Assembly (NCBI GenBank): GCA_963281155.1
Contig: CAUJLY010000002.1
Location: forward strand, 1,922,001-1,986,000
Direction: 5' to 3'
DNA length: 64,000 bases
Source: Rhabditophanes sp. KR3021
Lineage: Eukaryota; Nematoda; Chromadorea; Rhabditida; Alloionematidae
Both the position numbers and the translations under genes were made by a program. Positions 36,707 to 54,872 of the stretch are shown here, in pieces; positions within the stretch are counted from its first letter, which is position 1, and each line of letters opens with the position of its first letter. The notes beneath the pieces were generated by a model that did no database searches, had not been told where the DNA came from, and was given only the letters and a program-made list of their open reading frames with translations.

Positions 36707-39122
36707 ATGAAAGCGGACAGCCTCGGATTAACAAAAGTTATTCTTGGAGACAGGGTTTGCGTTGAGTGTCCTAAAAAATTCAATTTAACCACCAGTTCAA
36801 CGTCTATTTTTAAGCATTCAGTCAACCATCCACGACTTAGACTAATTTTGGAACAAAACCTAGAACCACATTCTTTTAAAAATGCCCTTGCTGGGCAAAA
36901 GAACGTAGAAAAAGAGCGGGAAATACATCAGTTAAGTTCTGGTGAGGAAGAGATGGATCCCGAGATTGCAAAGATGCTTAGTGACAAGGTATTAATAATT
37001 ACCATTTATTCCTTTATTCCCTTTTTAGTACAAAAAAATCAAAACAGATTCTCTTGGATTGACGGAAGTATTTTCTCCCACCTGCCGCATCTGTATAGTC
37101 TGCAAACAGCAATTTAAAATTACGACTGGAGTTTCTACGATTTATAAGCATGCGGCCAAGCATCCATCTCTTTTACCTATATTAAAGGAGCACTTAGATG
37201 AGTCTGTTTACTTGAATGCAACACGAAGACTTGGCAGCGATTACACATATGTTAAAGATGAATCTGAAAAACATGAGAATGCAACTTATTATGATGACAC
37301 GACGGGGTTTAATGAGTATAGCAATGAGCCTCCCAAAAATTTTACTGACATTATTAAGACTTTGACGGAAGGTTTTACAACAGGGTCCGCTGCTAAAAAC
37401 GGAGGCTACTCAGAGTCTAGCGGAAATGTTGATTTTACAAGAGTTCCTTCTCCTCCCAGCCAGACGCCAAGTTCTGTTGTTTCCGTTAAAAAAAGACGTT
37501 TGAACGGTGAAAGCAGTGCTTCCCATAAAGACATCAAGAAGCGTAGACATGAGCATCACGAACAAAAGAAAAAGTCAACTGAGCAACATATTCTCAAAAA
37601 AGATAAAGCTTTTGATTCAACTCTAACGGACTTTATCATTCAAACGGGTCTTCCATTTGAAATAGTTGACACCAAGATATTTCAAAAACTCATTAGTACG
37701 AGTGTTGAAAGAAGAGTTGCTCAAATACCATCTTCTGGAATCATAAGATCTGAGTATGTCACAAAGAAAAGCAAGGAATTGCTAAATAGTTTGCCAAGAA
37801 CTAAGCATAGCAATCATTTTTCTCTGTCTTTTGAAACTTTCGAAGAAGCAGATAAAAAGATCCTAATTGCAACTGCTTGGTTCTTAGATGAAAAGTTCTG
37901 CACTAAAGGACAATGTATCGGTCTTTTTTTGGTAAATGATTTTAATCCAATTGAATTCAAAGAAAGTTTGGCTAACAAATTGCAAGGTTTTAAATTTGAT
38001 ATGGAAAATGCTACAGCTATTTTTGATAGTGGATTAAATGACATTGAGGAGTATGTTAAAGCTCTGGAATTGCCAGTTGTGGAATGTTTACGTTCTGTCA
38101 TTTTCAATTGTGCTGTAAAGGGATTTGAAAGTACTAATGATATCTATGCTATAGTTGAAAAGGTCCAATTAATTTTATCTTTTTACTACAATTCATTGGA
38201 GGATCAAACAATAAATGGTTTTGCTCTTTCTGGTATCAAGAATTGGCAAGCAGCCTCTAAAATGATAAAATACCTGCTTGGGCACAAAGAACAAATAAAT
38301 GGATTTGTTGAGGAGAATCACGTGGATTTGAAAATTACCCCCAGTGAGTATGCTGGTCTTGGACTGTTGTCTGACCTCTTAAAAACATTTGATCAGTACA
38401 TTTATATGGTATCAGACGAAGATACTCCATTGTCACAATACATTCCAGTTTTGAAGAATCTATTGAATGATTTCAGTAAGTATTCAGTTACTATGGATGA
38501 TGGTGAGATTGAGAAGAGGGTAGCATCCGTTTTAAATTGCAATTTCGATGAAGAAAAAAAGGCTTCGGTGATGGATGTCATTGGGAAAACTGAATCAGGC
38601 AGGGAAGAATGGACTTTTGACGTCGCAACTGTTTCTAATTCCATTATGCAATTAGTTGACTGTTTAAAAAATGCAGTCAATGATAGTATTAACAATATTC
38701 TAAAGAGCAACGATATCCCAGTTAAAGCATTACTTTTGGATCCTTCTGAGGCTTACAAAAAGAAATACGGAGAATTTGAATTTTGGGCAATGGCTGAAAA
38801 ACGGTTTATGTTTCCTGAAGAAGGAAATAACGAAGAAAACGAAAGAGTATTCGATGAGAAGCCTTCAGTCTTCAAAAGATACACTTGTGCCATAACCAGT
38901 GGATCAACATCAACTCTTCATCGTTTTTGGAAACAATTTAAAGGTTCATTTCCTGAATTATTCCATGAAGCCATGAAAGTCTATGTCGTGCCATTGTGTC
39001 TGACTCGATTTGAAAATCAAAAGAATCTTTTCGATTGGATTGGCAGACGTGAATTGAATGAAGAAACAATTGATGAAATTAGCAATTTGTACCTCCTCCG
39101 GAAAGCTCTTACGACTCAATAA
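36707..39122 (+). CDS. Double BED-finger protein derived from an hAT transposase
   Basis: Exons 36707-36988 and 37029-39122 join in frame to 791 residues. The N terminus has two tandem BED-type fingers with near-identical beginnings: KADSLGLTKVI ... CVECPKKF ... FKHSVNHP, and KTDSLGLTEVF ... CIVCKQQF ... YKHAAKHP. A nuclear-type basic stretch follows. The rest has hAT transposase architecture, with FIIQTGLPFEIVDTKIFQKL and a C-terminal dimerisation region (FWKQFKGSFPELFHEAM). The place of the first catalytic Asp (usually DxW) reads LSFETF, and no terminal inverted repeats were noticed. With a spliced intron and an intact frame, a domesticated transposase acting as DNA-binding regulator is likely. 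Confidence 0.78.
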
Positions 39123-39733
39123 TTTCGATTAATTTTTATTATTACCTTGAATCTCATCTGTGTTTGTGATCAGCTTTGAGCTGCCTAATTCGTTTTAATT
39201 TTTAAGATATTATTTTTTTAATAAAAGTTTTGTAATAACAAACTACTTTGGCAATTGTTATTTAATTTGCATTAATGTGCAATATTGGGACAATTGAAAT
39301 GTTAAATAAGTTATAAGAAAAAGCTTTTTTAAATGCTATTTTAAAGAGACGTACCTGTTTGGTCAGAACTAAAAAATGTGACGAACTAGGATATATGTAT
39401 TTGTTATGTATGAATGCAGATCCCAACATAATTTGCATAGAATATCATCAATTATAAATAAATAATTCTGTGTCTTTTTTGATTTCTAAAAATATCGTTT
39501 ATCTGACAAAATACTGAATTGTAAGAGTTATTTTTTTTACACAAATTTCATTATGCATGTTAGATTAAAACATTTTGCGCACATCACCCGACCACTTATT
39601 TTGAATCTGATTTTTGAACTTTCAGTTAACACTGCGTCATAGTTTCTTCGCAAATAGTATTTCAAAAGAAAAGTAAACATCATCCCATTACAAATACATA
39701 CATTACGTTTTCCAAAAATCACTTTACCTTGTG
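39123..39733. other. Intergenic region before the P450 gene
   Basis: About 600 AT-rich bases with AATAAA-like signals near 39219 for the upstream gene. I see no coding sequence, and the promoter of the P450 gene should lie here. Confidence 0.4.
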
Positions 39734-41447
39734 ATGATCGGACTTGGCGAAGCTTTGATTCTTCTAATCGCTTTCTACTTTGGATTAAAATTACTTTTTT
39801 CAACTTCTATATCTTTGGCATTAATAACCGTTGTTGTTATTTTGGTTATATTGTAAGTTAACTTTATAATATTAATAATGTGATTATTAAAGGAAAATAA
39901 ATTCGTGGCAATATTATTGGGTAAACCGAAATGTACCAGGTCCTAAAGGAACATTTGGCTTAGGAAATGTTAGTGAATTGATGTGTGGTATCTTCGAAGC
40001 AGACATGAAATGGAAACAACTTTATGGGAATACTTATGGTATTTGATTAACAACTAATTATTTTTAAATAGTCTAAATTGATATTTTAGGCACAATAAAT
40101 TTGGGGGTGCCTGAATACGTGACGAGCAATATGGATATTGTAAAAGCTGTCTATATCAAGGAGTTCGATAACTTTGTAGATCGCGAATCCTTTTTGCCAT
40201 TTATTGTAGATGATAAGAAAAGCATTTTGATGAATGGAATGCTGTTAAAAAGAGGAGATGATTGGCGCAGAATAAGAGGCATTTCGAGTCCTGCATTTAC
40301 AACGGGTAAAATGAAGTTGTTTACCTCGTTATTTAATCAGTCGGTTCAAAAAACAATTGAAATATTAAAACTTTCTGAAAAAGAAGACAAAATAGTTGAT
40401 GTTCGGCAAATTAGCGAAGGATTAACTATGGATTCTATCTTCAAAGCAGTATTTGGAGTCATGACTAATGTTCAGGAGAATCCAAACAATGAAGTATTAG
40501 TGAAAGCAAAGAAATTTTTCGAATTAAATATAGATTTAACATTTTTAATGGAGATAATGTTTCCTAATATCAGTGCTTATTTAAGGATAAAAACTGGGTA
40601 TCATTTGACGAACAATAGTGAGATTCAATATTTTACCAATATGCTAGGAAAACTTTACGAAAGGAGAAAAAAGGAGTTGGAAACGAATGTTGATTTAGGC
40701 AAAGAACCAGACTTCTTAACATTGCTTTTAAAATCTATTGACGAAGGGGATGATACAGATAAGGACGACGAATTGATGTTCCACCACGCTTCAAAGCAAC
40801 AAAAATCGAAAGGACTGTCAAAGATTGAAGCTTTGGGTCAATGTTTTTTGTTCCTTTTGGCTGGCTACGACACAACTGCAAGTGTTCTCAATTTCCTTCT
40901 TTTCCTTTTGGCTCATCACCAAGATTGTCAGGACAAATTAAGAGAAGAAATGCGAGATGTCATTGGTGATCGAGACAATAAAGAGATTAGGTATGAAGAT
41001 CTTTCTAAATTAACATATTTAGATCAGTGCATAAAAGAAACCATGCGTCTATATCCTCCTGGTTCTAGAATTAACAGAACATGTGTAAAAGAAACGGAAG
41101 TCAATGGGATTAAATTTGAAAAAGGAGTTTCCGTTGCAGTACCTATTTACCACTTGCATTATGATCCCGACATATTTCCACAACCCGAAACATTTAATCC
41201 TGATAATTTCGCACCGGAAAACAAAAAACAAAAAGAATCCTTCTTAGGTTTTGGAATCGGTCCTAGATTTTGTGTTGGCGTGAGGTTCGCCGATATAAGC
41301 ATAAAAGTTTACATAGCAAGACTACTAGCTCAATTTCAATTCAAAACTTGTGAAGAAAGTGTTTCAGTACCTATCGAAGTGACTACCAAAAGCGTAATCA
41401 GGTCTGTGAAAACTCTATTCGTAAAGGTTGAAAGTATAGAACAATAA
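39734..41447 (+). CDS. Cytochrome P450 (CYP3/CYP4-clan-like)
   Basis: This is a microsomal heme monooxygenase. A first exon from the ATG at 39734 supplies a hydrophobic N-terminal anchor. The next ones (about 39892-40039 and 40091-41447) encode the rest, about 530 residues in total. The exon 1/2 junction is uncertain: the obvious GTAAGT donor at 39852 would create a stop, while GTTATA at 39844 keeps the frame. Hallmarks are the proline hinge NVPGPKG, the I-helix LLAGYDTTAS, ExxR in KETMRLYPPG, and the heme-binding loop FGIGPRFCVG. All key residues are present, so the gene looks functional. The substrate is unknown. Confidence 0.9.
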
Positions 41448-41949
41448 GTAGTCGTCTTGTTGTCAAAAATATTTTGTTGTTTTAATTTTGATCCATGCGT
41501 GAATTAGAACAAATTTTAAATACCGATTATTATTTATTTTAAAATTGTTTTGAAATAATGTGTGAAGTTGGTTGATTAACAATAAAAAATACATATACAT
41601 AAATAACATCATTTGCCATAATTGCTTAAAATAACTTGAAAGAGTATTACCATTTTTATTCGTCCAGAGACCATAGGGCTTTCAAAAGATATTTATATAC
41701 TAAAATAACCATGCCAATTGAAAACAATTCTATATAAAGTTGTCTATATTTGTGATTTCCCACATGTTTTTCCGTCTAATCGAGAATGTTGTTGAGAATA
41801 GTGTGAGTATGAAAAACTCGGATTTTACAATCAAGGCAAATATCTAACCGTGGTTATAGTTTTTATAATGTTGTTTTGGTCATTTTTAAACAATGTGGGC
41901 TACCTTTTATCTTTTAAAAGCAGAAATCTAATTATGTTTAAAAGGTTTT

Positions 41950-42246
41950 TGTTGCACATGTTATACTGATACCCCAGCCGATACTGAAGGTAAAGTGTCT
42001 ACAAACTTTGCTACCCTCGACCAACAGAATTCTCTTCAAAGTAAAGTCTTCAAACAACAAAAATTGTGTCTCAAGACTTCGGATTAATTGAACCAGCTGC
42101 TACATCTGAACTCGAAATCACTCCCCTTACTAAATCCCCAAAAGCTGGACAAATTTTTAAAGAATATGCGGACGATGCCGGAACTGTTACCGGTGGATTC
42201 ACTGCTGACATTGTCGCTCCAGCTAGAATAGTTAATGTGTCAATGT
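41950..42246 (+). pseudogene. Coding fragment of unknown origin
   Basis: A plus-strand segment reads TEGKVSTNFATLDQQNSLQS in one frame. After a shift near 42060 it reads LIEPAATSELEITPLTKSPK and TGGFTADIVAPARIVNV up to a stop. Composition and continuity look protein-coding, but there is no start codon or splice context and I do not recognise the protein. It lies just upstream of the SPT5-like fragment and may be part of the same debris. Confidence 0.35.
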
Positions 42247-42429
42247 AGTGTCAAGATAACTATTTATTTTATCACCATACCATTTTATGTATGCATTCTT
42301 AGAATGAATAAAAGTATCAACTTATTTTCCATTACTTGTTTTTGTTGTCTTGTCAACTGTTAATTAGTGTTTCAATAATTGCAAATAGACATGCAATGAA
42401 CCAAATTTATTGTTGTTAAAATGTATATC

Positions 42430-42861
42430 ATTTTCTTTCTTTAAAATGTTACAATTGCAATATCAATGAAGACTTCCAATTAGGATCAGTCAACCCACAA
42501 ACACCTGGAGCTTTTATAAGTGTAGGAACACCTTACAGTGGAGGAGTTCCAATGACACCATGAATGTCCTTTGATGCAATAACTTGGTTTTATTTCAGAT
42601 TTCGACGTAGATTGTGTGAAAGTTCAATTCGAAGATGATCATTCGGTTGAAACACATAATAATGAGAATATTTTACCTGTTTCTCCAAAATGTAATGAAC
42701 CGTGTCGCTTTGTTTTTGGAGATCATTTCCAAACCAAAGGAATTGTTAAAGATATCCAATGGGATCAAAAAGAATATTTGGTCTTGTCAAGTAATGGAGA
42801 CATGCTTTTATGTCCGGAAACACATTTATGTAAAATTAGACCTGTTAAGGATAATAATTAA
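42430..42861 (+). pseudogene. Orphan C-terminal fragment of SPT5
   Basis: This matches the very end of transcription elongation factor SPT5. The first part reads NPQTPGAFISVGTPYSGGVP then MTP, like the proline-rich CTR with its QTPG repeats, and ends in an in-frame TGA. After a TATTTCAG acceptor, a second part reads DVDCVKVQFEDDHSVE ... ILPVSPKCNEPCRFVFGDHF ... LCKIRP, corresponding to the final KOW-type domains. The NGN domain, earlier KOWs and acidic N terminus of SPT5 are absent upstream. It is therefore a truncated copy with a stop rather than the working gene. Confidence 0.65.
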
Positions 42862-43232
42862 TTAGCTTGTCTATTTCTTAAATCAATTTGTTTTATTATT
42901 TTAAAAGACATTTAATTATGCAAAATATATCACATTCTATTTATTTGTAATGCTTGGACAAAACTTACAATCATTCAAAATGTGTTAGTCAGTTTTTGGA
43001 AATGTATAATTGCATACGTCTCTGGATTATTATTTTTCAAAGATACAAATATTTAGATTTATTATCACATTTGATGTAGAATTACCAGTTGTGATCAGAA
43101 ATTATAAAACTCCACCACATTCTTATCTCCAAATACACTGATAGCAATCCTTACATAATCACATTTTTCTTCTCTCAATTAAGCAATTTTCTACTTTTGT
43201 TCAAGAATACTTTTACTTTACTAAATTAAGAA

Positions 43233-45031
43233 ATGATCTATCAATATTTTCCCAATTTGTTTGAAGCTAGTCTTTTTAATGATGCTGAATTAGCATTCAG
43301 TGACGGATCTATGAAAGTTTCAAGAATGATCTTGGCTGGACATAGCAAGTATTTTTTTAATTTGCTCACCAAGGATGTCACTAAAAGTAAGTTCATTAAT
43401 ATATTCTTTTGATAAACTTGATTGTTTCAGCCAAATTTGATATTAAGAATTTGAAGCTGGCTGATTTTAAAGTTTACTATGAATACGTTCATTCTGGAGA
43501 TGATTTTAAAATCGATGGGGATAAGATTGTCGCTTTTTTGCAAGTTCAAATTAAGTTAAACTTGCCTGATATAAGAGTGCGTTAATTTTGAGTAACTTTT
43601 AATTATTTATTTAGATTAAATTAAATGAATGGATTATGAATAAGGAATTTATTATTTACCAAGGCATTTTCTATGAAAACTCGAGTAGATCTGAACTCGA
43701 AGAGTATCATAATTTGATTGAACAGTTGATAACCACCAATTTTAAAGCTCTCTGTGAAATTAAGGCTTTTGATTCATTTTCAAGAGATAATTTTTTAAGA
43801 CTTATGAGGAAAGATTTTATCAAGAATAAGGATCAGGGAATTATTTTAGATATAATTGCACGCTGGGTCGAATATGACTTTAGTAACAGAAAATCGGATT
43901 GGCTCGATTTAGTTTCCCAAATTGATTATACAAAAGTTGAACGTATAACATTAGAGGAATATGTTCAAAAAAATGAGAAAATTTATTTGATTCCGGATTT
44001 GATGAAATTTCTTTTTCTTAAAATAAGTATGAAAAAAAATGAAAAAACTGTCGTTAGCAGCATAGTTTCAAAAAATAGTTACTCAAAAATGATTTTGTGT
44101 AAGTCTTGGATTAATAAATAATTATATTTTTTAAGTTGGAGGGCTTCATTCAAATCAATCAGTTGTTGAAATTGATATAAAACAAAATTCAGTAAAAAGA
44201 ATTGGAAATTTATCTATTGGAAAAAATGGACATTGCTCAGAAAAAATAGGAAATGATGTATTTGTATTAGGAGATGAAAATAGCAAAAAAATCGAAAAGT
44301 ATGTTCTCAGTTTTAACTATTAACTAAGCATTTTTAGGTATAATTTGGAAAGTAACAAATCTGAAGTTCTTTCATTGGAAATGACTTGTAATAAAGATCT
44401 TTATTCATCTGTTCTTCATTCAAATAGAATTTATGTTATTGGTGGAAGATTAAATTGGATTTCAATTGACACTGTTGAATAGTAAGTATGGCAATATTTA
44501 AATTTATTTTATATTTAGTTTCGAACCTGAAAAAATGAAATGGATTGATGCTCAAAAATTATTACAACAAATTAGAGGTCACGATTCAGTCATTGTTGAT
44601 GAAATTATTTATGCTGTAGGAGATTGTGATTCTAACAAGTTCCAAAGGTAATTAAAGACACTAATTAAATAAACAGAGTATTTAGATTTGATCCACGTGA
44701 GGGTAAATGGAGTTTTTTGGCTGATATTCCAACTAGAACATTTGATACTGCTCTGTCTGTGTTTGAATATGCAATTACATGTTCAGAAGGTGGGAATGTT
44801 CAACCATTGTGCCAAGTTTACAACATAAAAAATAACAAATGGGATAAACTTGCAAATTTGACTATTCCTGTTTCGGGTGCAAGATCTATGGAAAATGAAA
44901 CATCGATTATTGTTGCAGGTGGATTCAAAATTGACCAAATTCAATCATACAACAAAAATAACAAAACTTGGAGTATTATGAATATAAAATTACCACATAA
45001 AAATGGTTTTAGTTCCAAAATTTGGTTATAA
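43233..45031 (+). CDS. BTB-BACK-Kelch protein (CUL3 adaptor type)
   Basis: Such proteins present substrates to CUL3 ubiquitin ligases. Seven exons (43233-43386, 43431-43576, 43615-44098, 44136-44298, about 44338-44480, 44519-44647, 44687-45031) form one open protein of about 520 residues. An N-terminal BTB domain (NDAELAFSDGSMKVSRMILA) is followed by a BACK domain (NFKALCEIKAFDSFSRDNFL). The C terminus has about five weak kelch blades (FGGLHSNQSVVEID, NRIYVIGGRLN, IIYAVGD, IIVAGGF). The protein is divergent, with few of the double-glycine motifs intact, so target binding may be altered. Introns are 38-45 bp. Confidence 0.8.
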
Positions 45032-45419
45032 TTTGAAATAAAACATTATTGTATGGAAAGTTCTTTTATTTTAAAATCATCTATTTTTAATTTATTGTGT
45101 TTAATTAAGTGCATATTTAAATTGTCAAAAAATTCAGTTTAAACAATTCAAAGACATTTTGAGTAGTAATTTATTCAAAATGTTCCAAGTTATTTTTGCA
45201 TAACCTCATATTTTGTTTTTGTCTTTTAATAATTATTTTCCAAAATTCATGCTTTGCTTTTAAAAGTAACAAATGAGAAGAGTTTAATTAAAATATCTTA
45301 TTTGTTTTTAATACAAGTATAAATAAAGTCATATGAAGCAATACATTCGCATAAAAGTCATTGAAAAAGTTACATTTCTAAATAATCGTTGTAAGTTTTA
45401 GGAAGCTTAATAAAAAAAT

Positions 45420-46110
45420 TAGTTAATAAGTCGGTTGAAGGGAATGTAAATTCCTTTTCTTTCATTTGACCAAAGGAATCCTTTCTTAGCATTCAATGGA
45501 GAGATTGTCAGTTTGCTTTGGGTAGTAGATCTCAGCATCTCCCATTCAGTTGACCAGGATCCTAATACTGAATTATTTGTTTGATAGAAGTATTCTTTTG
45601 TCAGTAGTAAGGAGGACAGTCTTGTCTGACAACCGCGCATGTCCAACATAGATATCAGTGCTTAAATAAAATCCATTTTCTGTATCTTTAAGATATTTGT
45701 ACCCAGTAGACTCTTGGTGTAGGGTCTGATAATCTTGTCTCCATGGGTGAATCTCTAGCCATTCCTTCGCCAAAGTTCTGCGGCTTTCTGTTTTGCTCTT
45801 CTTGCCTCTTTCTTTGGTACTCATCATCAAAGGTGAGTGCAGCAACTCCTTTCCCCAAGGTCCCAGTAATTCTTCCCGCAGCCCCAGTCACTCCATCAAT
45901 TGCATGTGAAAAGACACTCGTAACACCAAGAGCTAATCCTTCAGCGAATTCCTCAGGTCTAAAAAGGGATGATTAAGATATGAGTATATCTAACTTACCC
46001 ATGAATAAGTCCATTATAAGGTTGGTAGAAGAGATCCTCAACACCACTAGACAAATCACGAACCAAACCAAATGGATTTCCAATTATATCCAGCCCAAGT
46101 ACGATTGATA
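45420..46110 (-). pseudogene. Truncated C-terminal fragment of VPS13
   Basis: The minus strand matches the end of the bridge-like lipid transfer protein VPS13. [20 protein letters not shown] and PYNGLIHG are joined by a short intron to a frame with IDGVTGAAGRITGTLGKGVA. A second segment has STGYKYL then TDIYVGHARLSDKTVLLTTD, and a third has WSTEWEMLRST. The frame breaks near 45770 and again near 45585. The remaining thousands of VPS13 residues are not upstream, so this is a broken tail-end copy. Confidence 0.65.
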
Positions 46111-46767
46111 GAAGTTATATGGAAACAGCTCAATTGGCAAGGTTCTATTAAATTTGCTTGATGGCTTATATCAAGTTATATTATTGCAATTGAAGATGCC
46201 GGTCCACGTACATTTTATTGAGCAGGAAATTATATTGCATTAATTCAATTGAACGAGTTCTACCTCAAATTATGATTATTTAACAGCTTACACTTCACTA
46301 CAAACAAAAACTGATGTTTCTCAAACTTGAAGTTGATATTGTTTTATTTCAGAGATATACCATTAGCCTTAATAAATGCATTTACTCTTTTTATTTTGAA
46401 ATGATTTTATATGCGTTGTAACATCTGTAATACATTAAGAGTAAGCTTAACTCCGCATCACTCGAATCGCACACAATTATTCTATTACTTTTGTTTCTTG
46501 AAGTTACAAAATGACTCCAGAATGCAATTGAAATAACGTCTTGAGTTAAGGCCATTTTAAAAAAATAATAAAAATAAGTCAGCTAATTTAGTAAAAAATC
46601 TGAATTGAGGAAAATTTTATTCTGATCTGAATCATGTTCAGAAAAAGCGGAATTCCCGATAAATAATAATAAAAACAGAACACAAATGTTAATTAATACA
46701 AAAAGTATCCTGAATTCTTTTACTGCTGAATCTATCTAGTTTAATTTTGTTGGTTTGTTGCTTAAAC
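46111..46767. other. Intergenic, no recognised gene
   Basis: This 650-bp AT-rich region lies between the VPS13 fragment and the end of the GDH gene. I see only short broken frames, some of which may be further decayed VPS13 sequence. Confidence 0.35.
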
Positions 46768-52671
<5,904 letters not shown>

Positions 52672-54383
52672 TATGGGGAATTCCAAAAAACCTGCAATGA
52701 ATTAATTGTAAGAAAGCTGTGCTCGACTATACTTATATATTAGTAAATTAAGTACGAACGAAAAGGTGGGATAATAATGTCCGTCGCTGTGAAGCAATAA
52801 AATAATAAAGTAATATGCAATGTAGCAACATAGAAATCGAGCAATAGAGCAACTCAAGGTTGAAACAAACCCAAATGATCGCATAATATCATGTTATCTT
52901 TCTATTTTAAGTAAAATCTTGACGTTGATAATGATGCAACCGTATAATCTTGTTTTTATGCGATACGTTAGGAGCGGAAGCGGACAAATAATTAAAGGTA
53001 CTATTTTAAATATGTGATAGCAACACGTGGTTTGTCAAAGGCATTTGCTTCTATAAAATGGGAATAAAATGAAAGAAACTCAAAAGAAACTAAAGACAAG
53101 TGATCGTGAGATGATCTTTTTTTGCTCATATAAATGTAAACAACATTGAGGTCATCCTGGAATTGAATATCAGATGGTAGAAACAAACTATGATTAAATA
53201 GGAACATTTCTTGACGTCAACCTTTAGCAGATCACACCATTTTGTGTCCAAGAAAATCGTATACTTTTATATATTGCTTTAGTTTTAATTTTAAGCAAAG
53301 CCACGTTCCCTTCAATTGACAAAAGACATTCCCATTAAATATGTTTGTATGTTTGTCAAGGAGCAATGATTTAAATCGAAGGAAGGTGATAACAAAAAAC
53401 TCTCATTTGATATTTGCTTATGGTGTCTCGTATCATCTAAAAACGTCAAATGATCAGAGGCTATATCATACAAACAAATGTAATAGATAAATATGCATAT
53501 GTATAAATTGTTTCGAGACTAGCTAGAATGTTTATTTGACGTTTGCTAGCCTCTTTTCTTCTGTACTAAAAAGGCCCCCGTGTTTATCGACGTGATAAAC
53601 TTTCCGATTGCTATCAACTAATGAGTATACCATTTTGTTTTATTTCATTCAAGTATCAGCTCAAAAAATGTTGCCTTGATGACGGACGTTAGTGAATTGA
53701 TGCAACGTCAAAAAATCAAATATTGAAAGAATGATTGCGGAAAAGATAAATGAACATTTTGAGATAACAAGGAACGAAAAAATTATATTATCTAGTATTT
53801 GTCACGTCAAGTAAATGTAGTAAATGGGTATTAATGTTTAGCTTGTGTAAAAGGGGTAGTCGATAAAGCTTTGCCAACGAGACATAAAAGATTATTTAGA
53901 AAATTGTGACACGCTTTTTAAGCTATCAGGTCAAATAAGCATTTTGTAATAAGATATTGCAGTGAATTTTGTTTTAGATATCAAAAATAAAGTAAAACTC
54001 TACAAATGCCAATGTATTACTTTCAGAGAAGGTAAATAAGCATTTATAAACTACATTCGATACATATTTACAAGCAGACATTATCTAAAACACTTATTAG
54101 TCCATGACTTTTTTATCATACATTTATTGGGCCCCAACACCATTAACTCTCTAAGATTCAACATGAAATTGGCTGGCTTGGTAAGATTCAACCTAAAGTT
54201 GGCTAACTTCAGAATATCCAAGGTGGCATTTACTGATTGAATACAAAGTACAACGTGATGTCTGATGACTTGTTAAAACACCAAAAACACAAAAAAGTTA
54301 GTTTATTAAATTAGTCAAAAGAAAAAATGTATGCAGTTCCAGAATTTCCTTCAGAGATCCCTTTAAATTAAAAAATCAGACAA
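52672..54383. other. Intergenic region upstream of GDH
   Basis: These 1.7 kb lie between the GDH start and the SS18 stop. No coding sequence could be supported. The GDH promoter should be in the left part. Confidence 0.45.
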
Positions 54384-54737
54384 TCATTGCCTCTTGCCCT
54401 CTGAATTAATTTCTTCCGGAACTTCCTGCAAACCATTGGCTTCTTCTTGCGTAGACTGGTCAGCAAAGCGTGATATGTGCACAATATTCTTATGTAGTTG
54501 CTTGAGGTATGAGGACATAACAGGAATTGTCTTCGCTTCCACTTGAGTTTCTTGTTGTTTTAGGATGCATTCAATTAACTGAGTATTTTCTTCCAGCATT
54601 TGTTTGATTGATAATTCTTCGGAAACACTGATATCTTGTTCAGCTGGTCCAACAGATGTTTGTGGCTGTTGCATTTGCTGCATTTGAGGCATTTGGTGCA
54701 TCTGAGGCATTTGTTGATTATTTGGGTGAGCAGACAT
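54384..54737 (-). CDS. ss18: SS18-family (SNH domain) BAF-complex subunit
   Basis: SS18 proteins are subunits of SWI/SNF (BAF) chromatin-remodelling complexes. The single exon encodes 117 residues. A Met/Gln/Pro repeat opens the protein (PQMHQMPQMQQMQQPQ). The SNH domain near residues 40-95 shows SIKQMLEENTQLIECILKQQ and YLKQLHKNIVHISRFAD, which fit the family pattern closely. Unlike vertebrate SS18 there is no long QPGY tail, so it resembles the short SS18L2 form. A TATTTTAG acceptor sits one base before the ATG, 135 bp after the NDUFS4 stop, indicating a downstream operon gene. Confidence 0.85.
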   Translation of the reverse strand: MSAHPNNQQMPQMHQMPQMQQMQQPQTSVGPAEQDISVSEELSIKQMLEENTQLIECILKQQETQVEAKTIPVMSSYLKQLHKNIVHISRFADQSTQEEANGLQEVPEEINSEGKRQ

Positions 54738-54738
54738 T

Positions 54739-54749
54739 CTAAAATATTA
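54739..54749 (-). promoter_or_regulatory. Splice acceptor abutting the SS18 ATG
   Basis: The minus strand reads TAATATTTTAG, then A, then the SS18 ATG. With the NDUFS4 stop only 135 bp upstream this is a likely trans-splice site. Confidence 0.55.
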
Positions 54750-54872
54750 TAAAATCGTGTAATTAATTAGTCGCAAAAATATTCAAATAGATTATACTAT
54801 GGATGATGGCACAATTATAGTTTGGAAATTTATTGTCTCATTAATCTAATTATTTCGATACACCTATAACAT

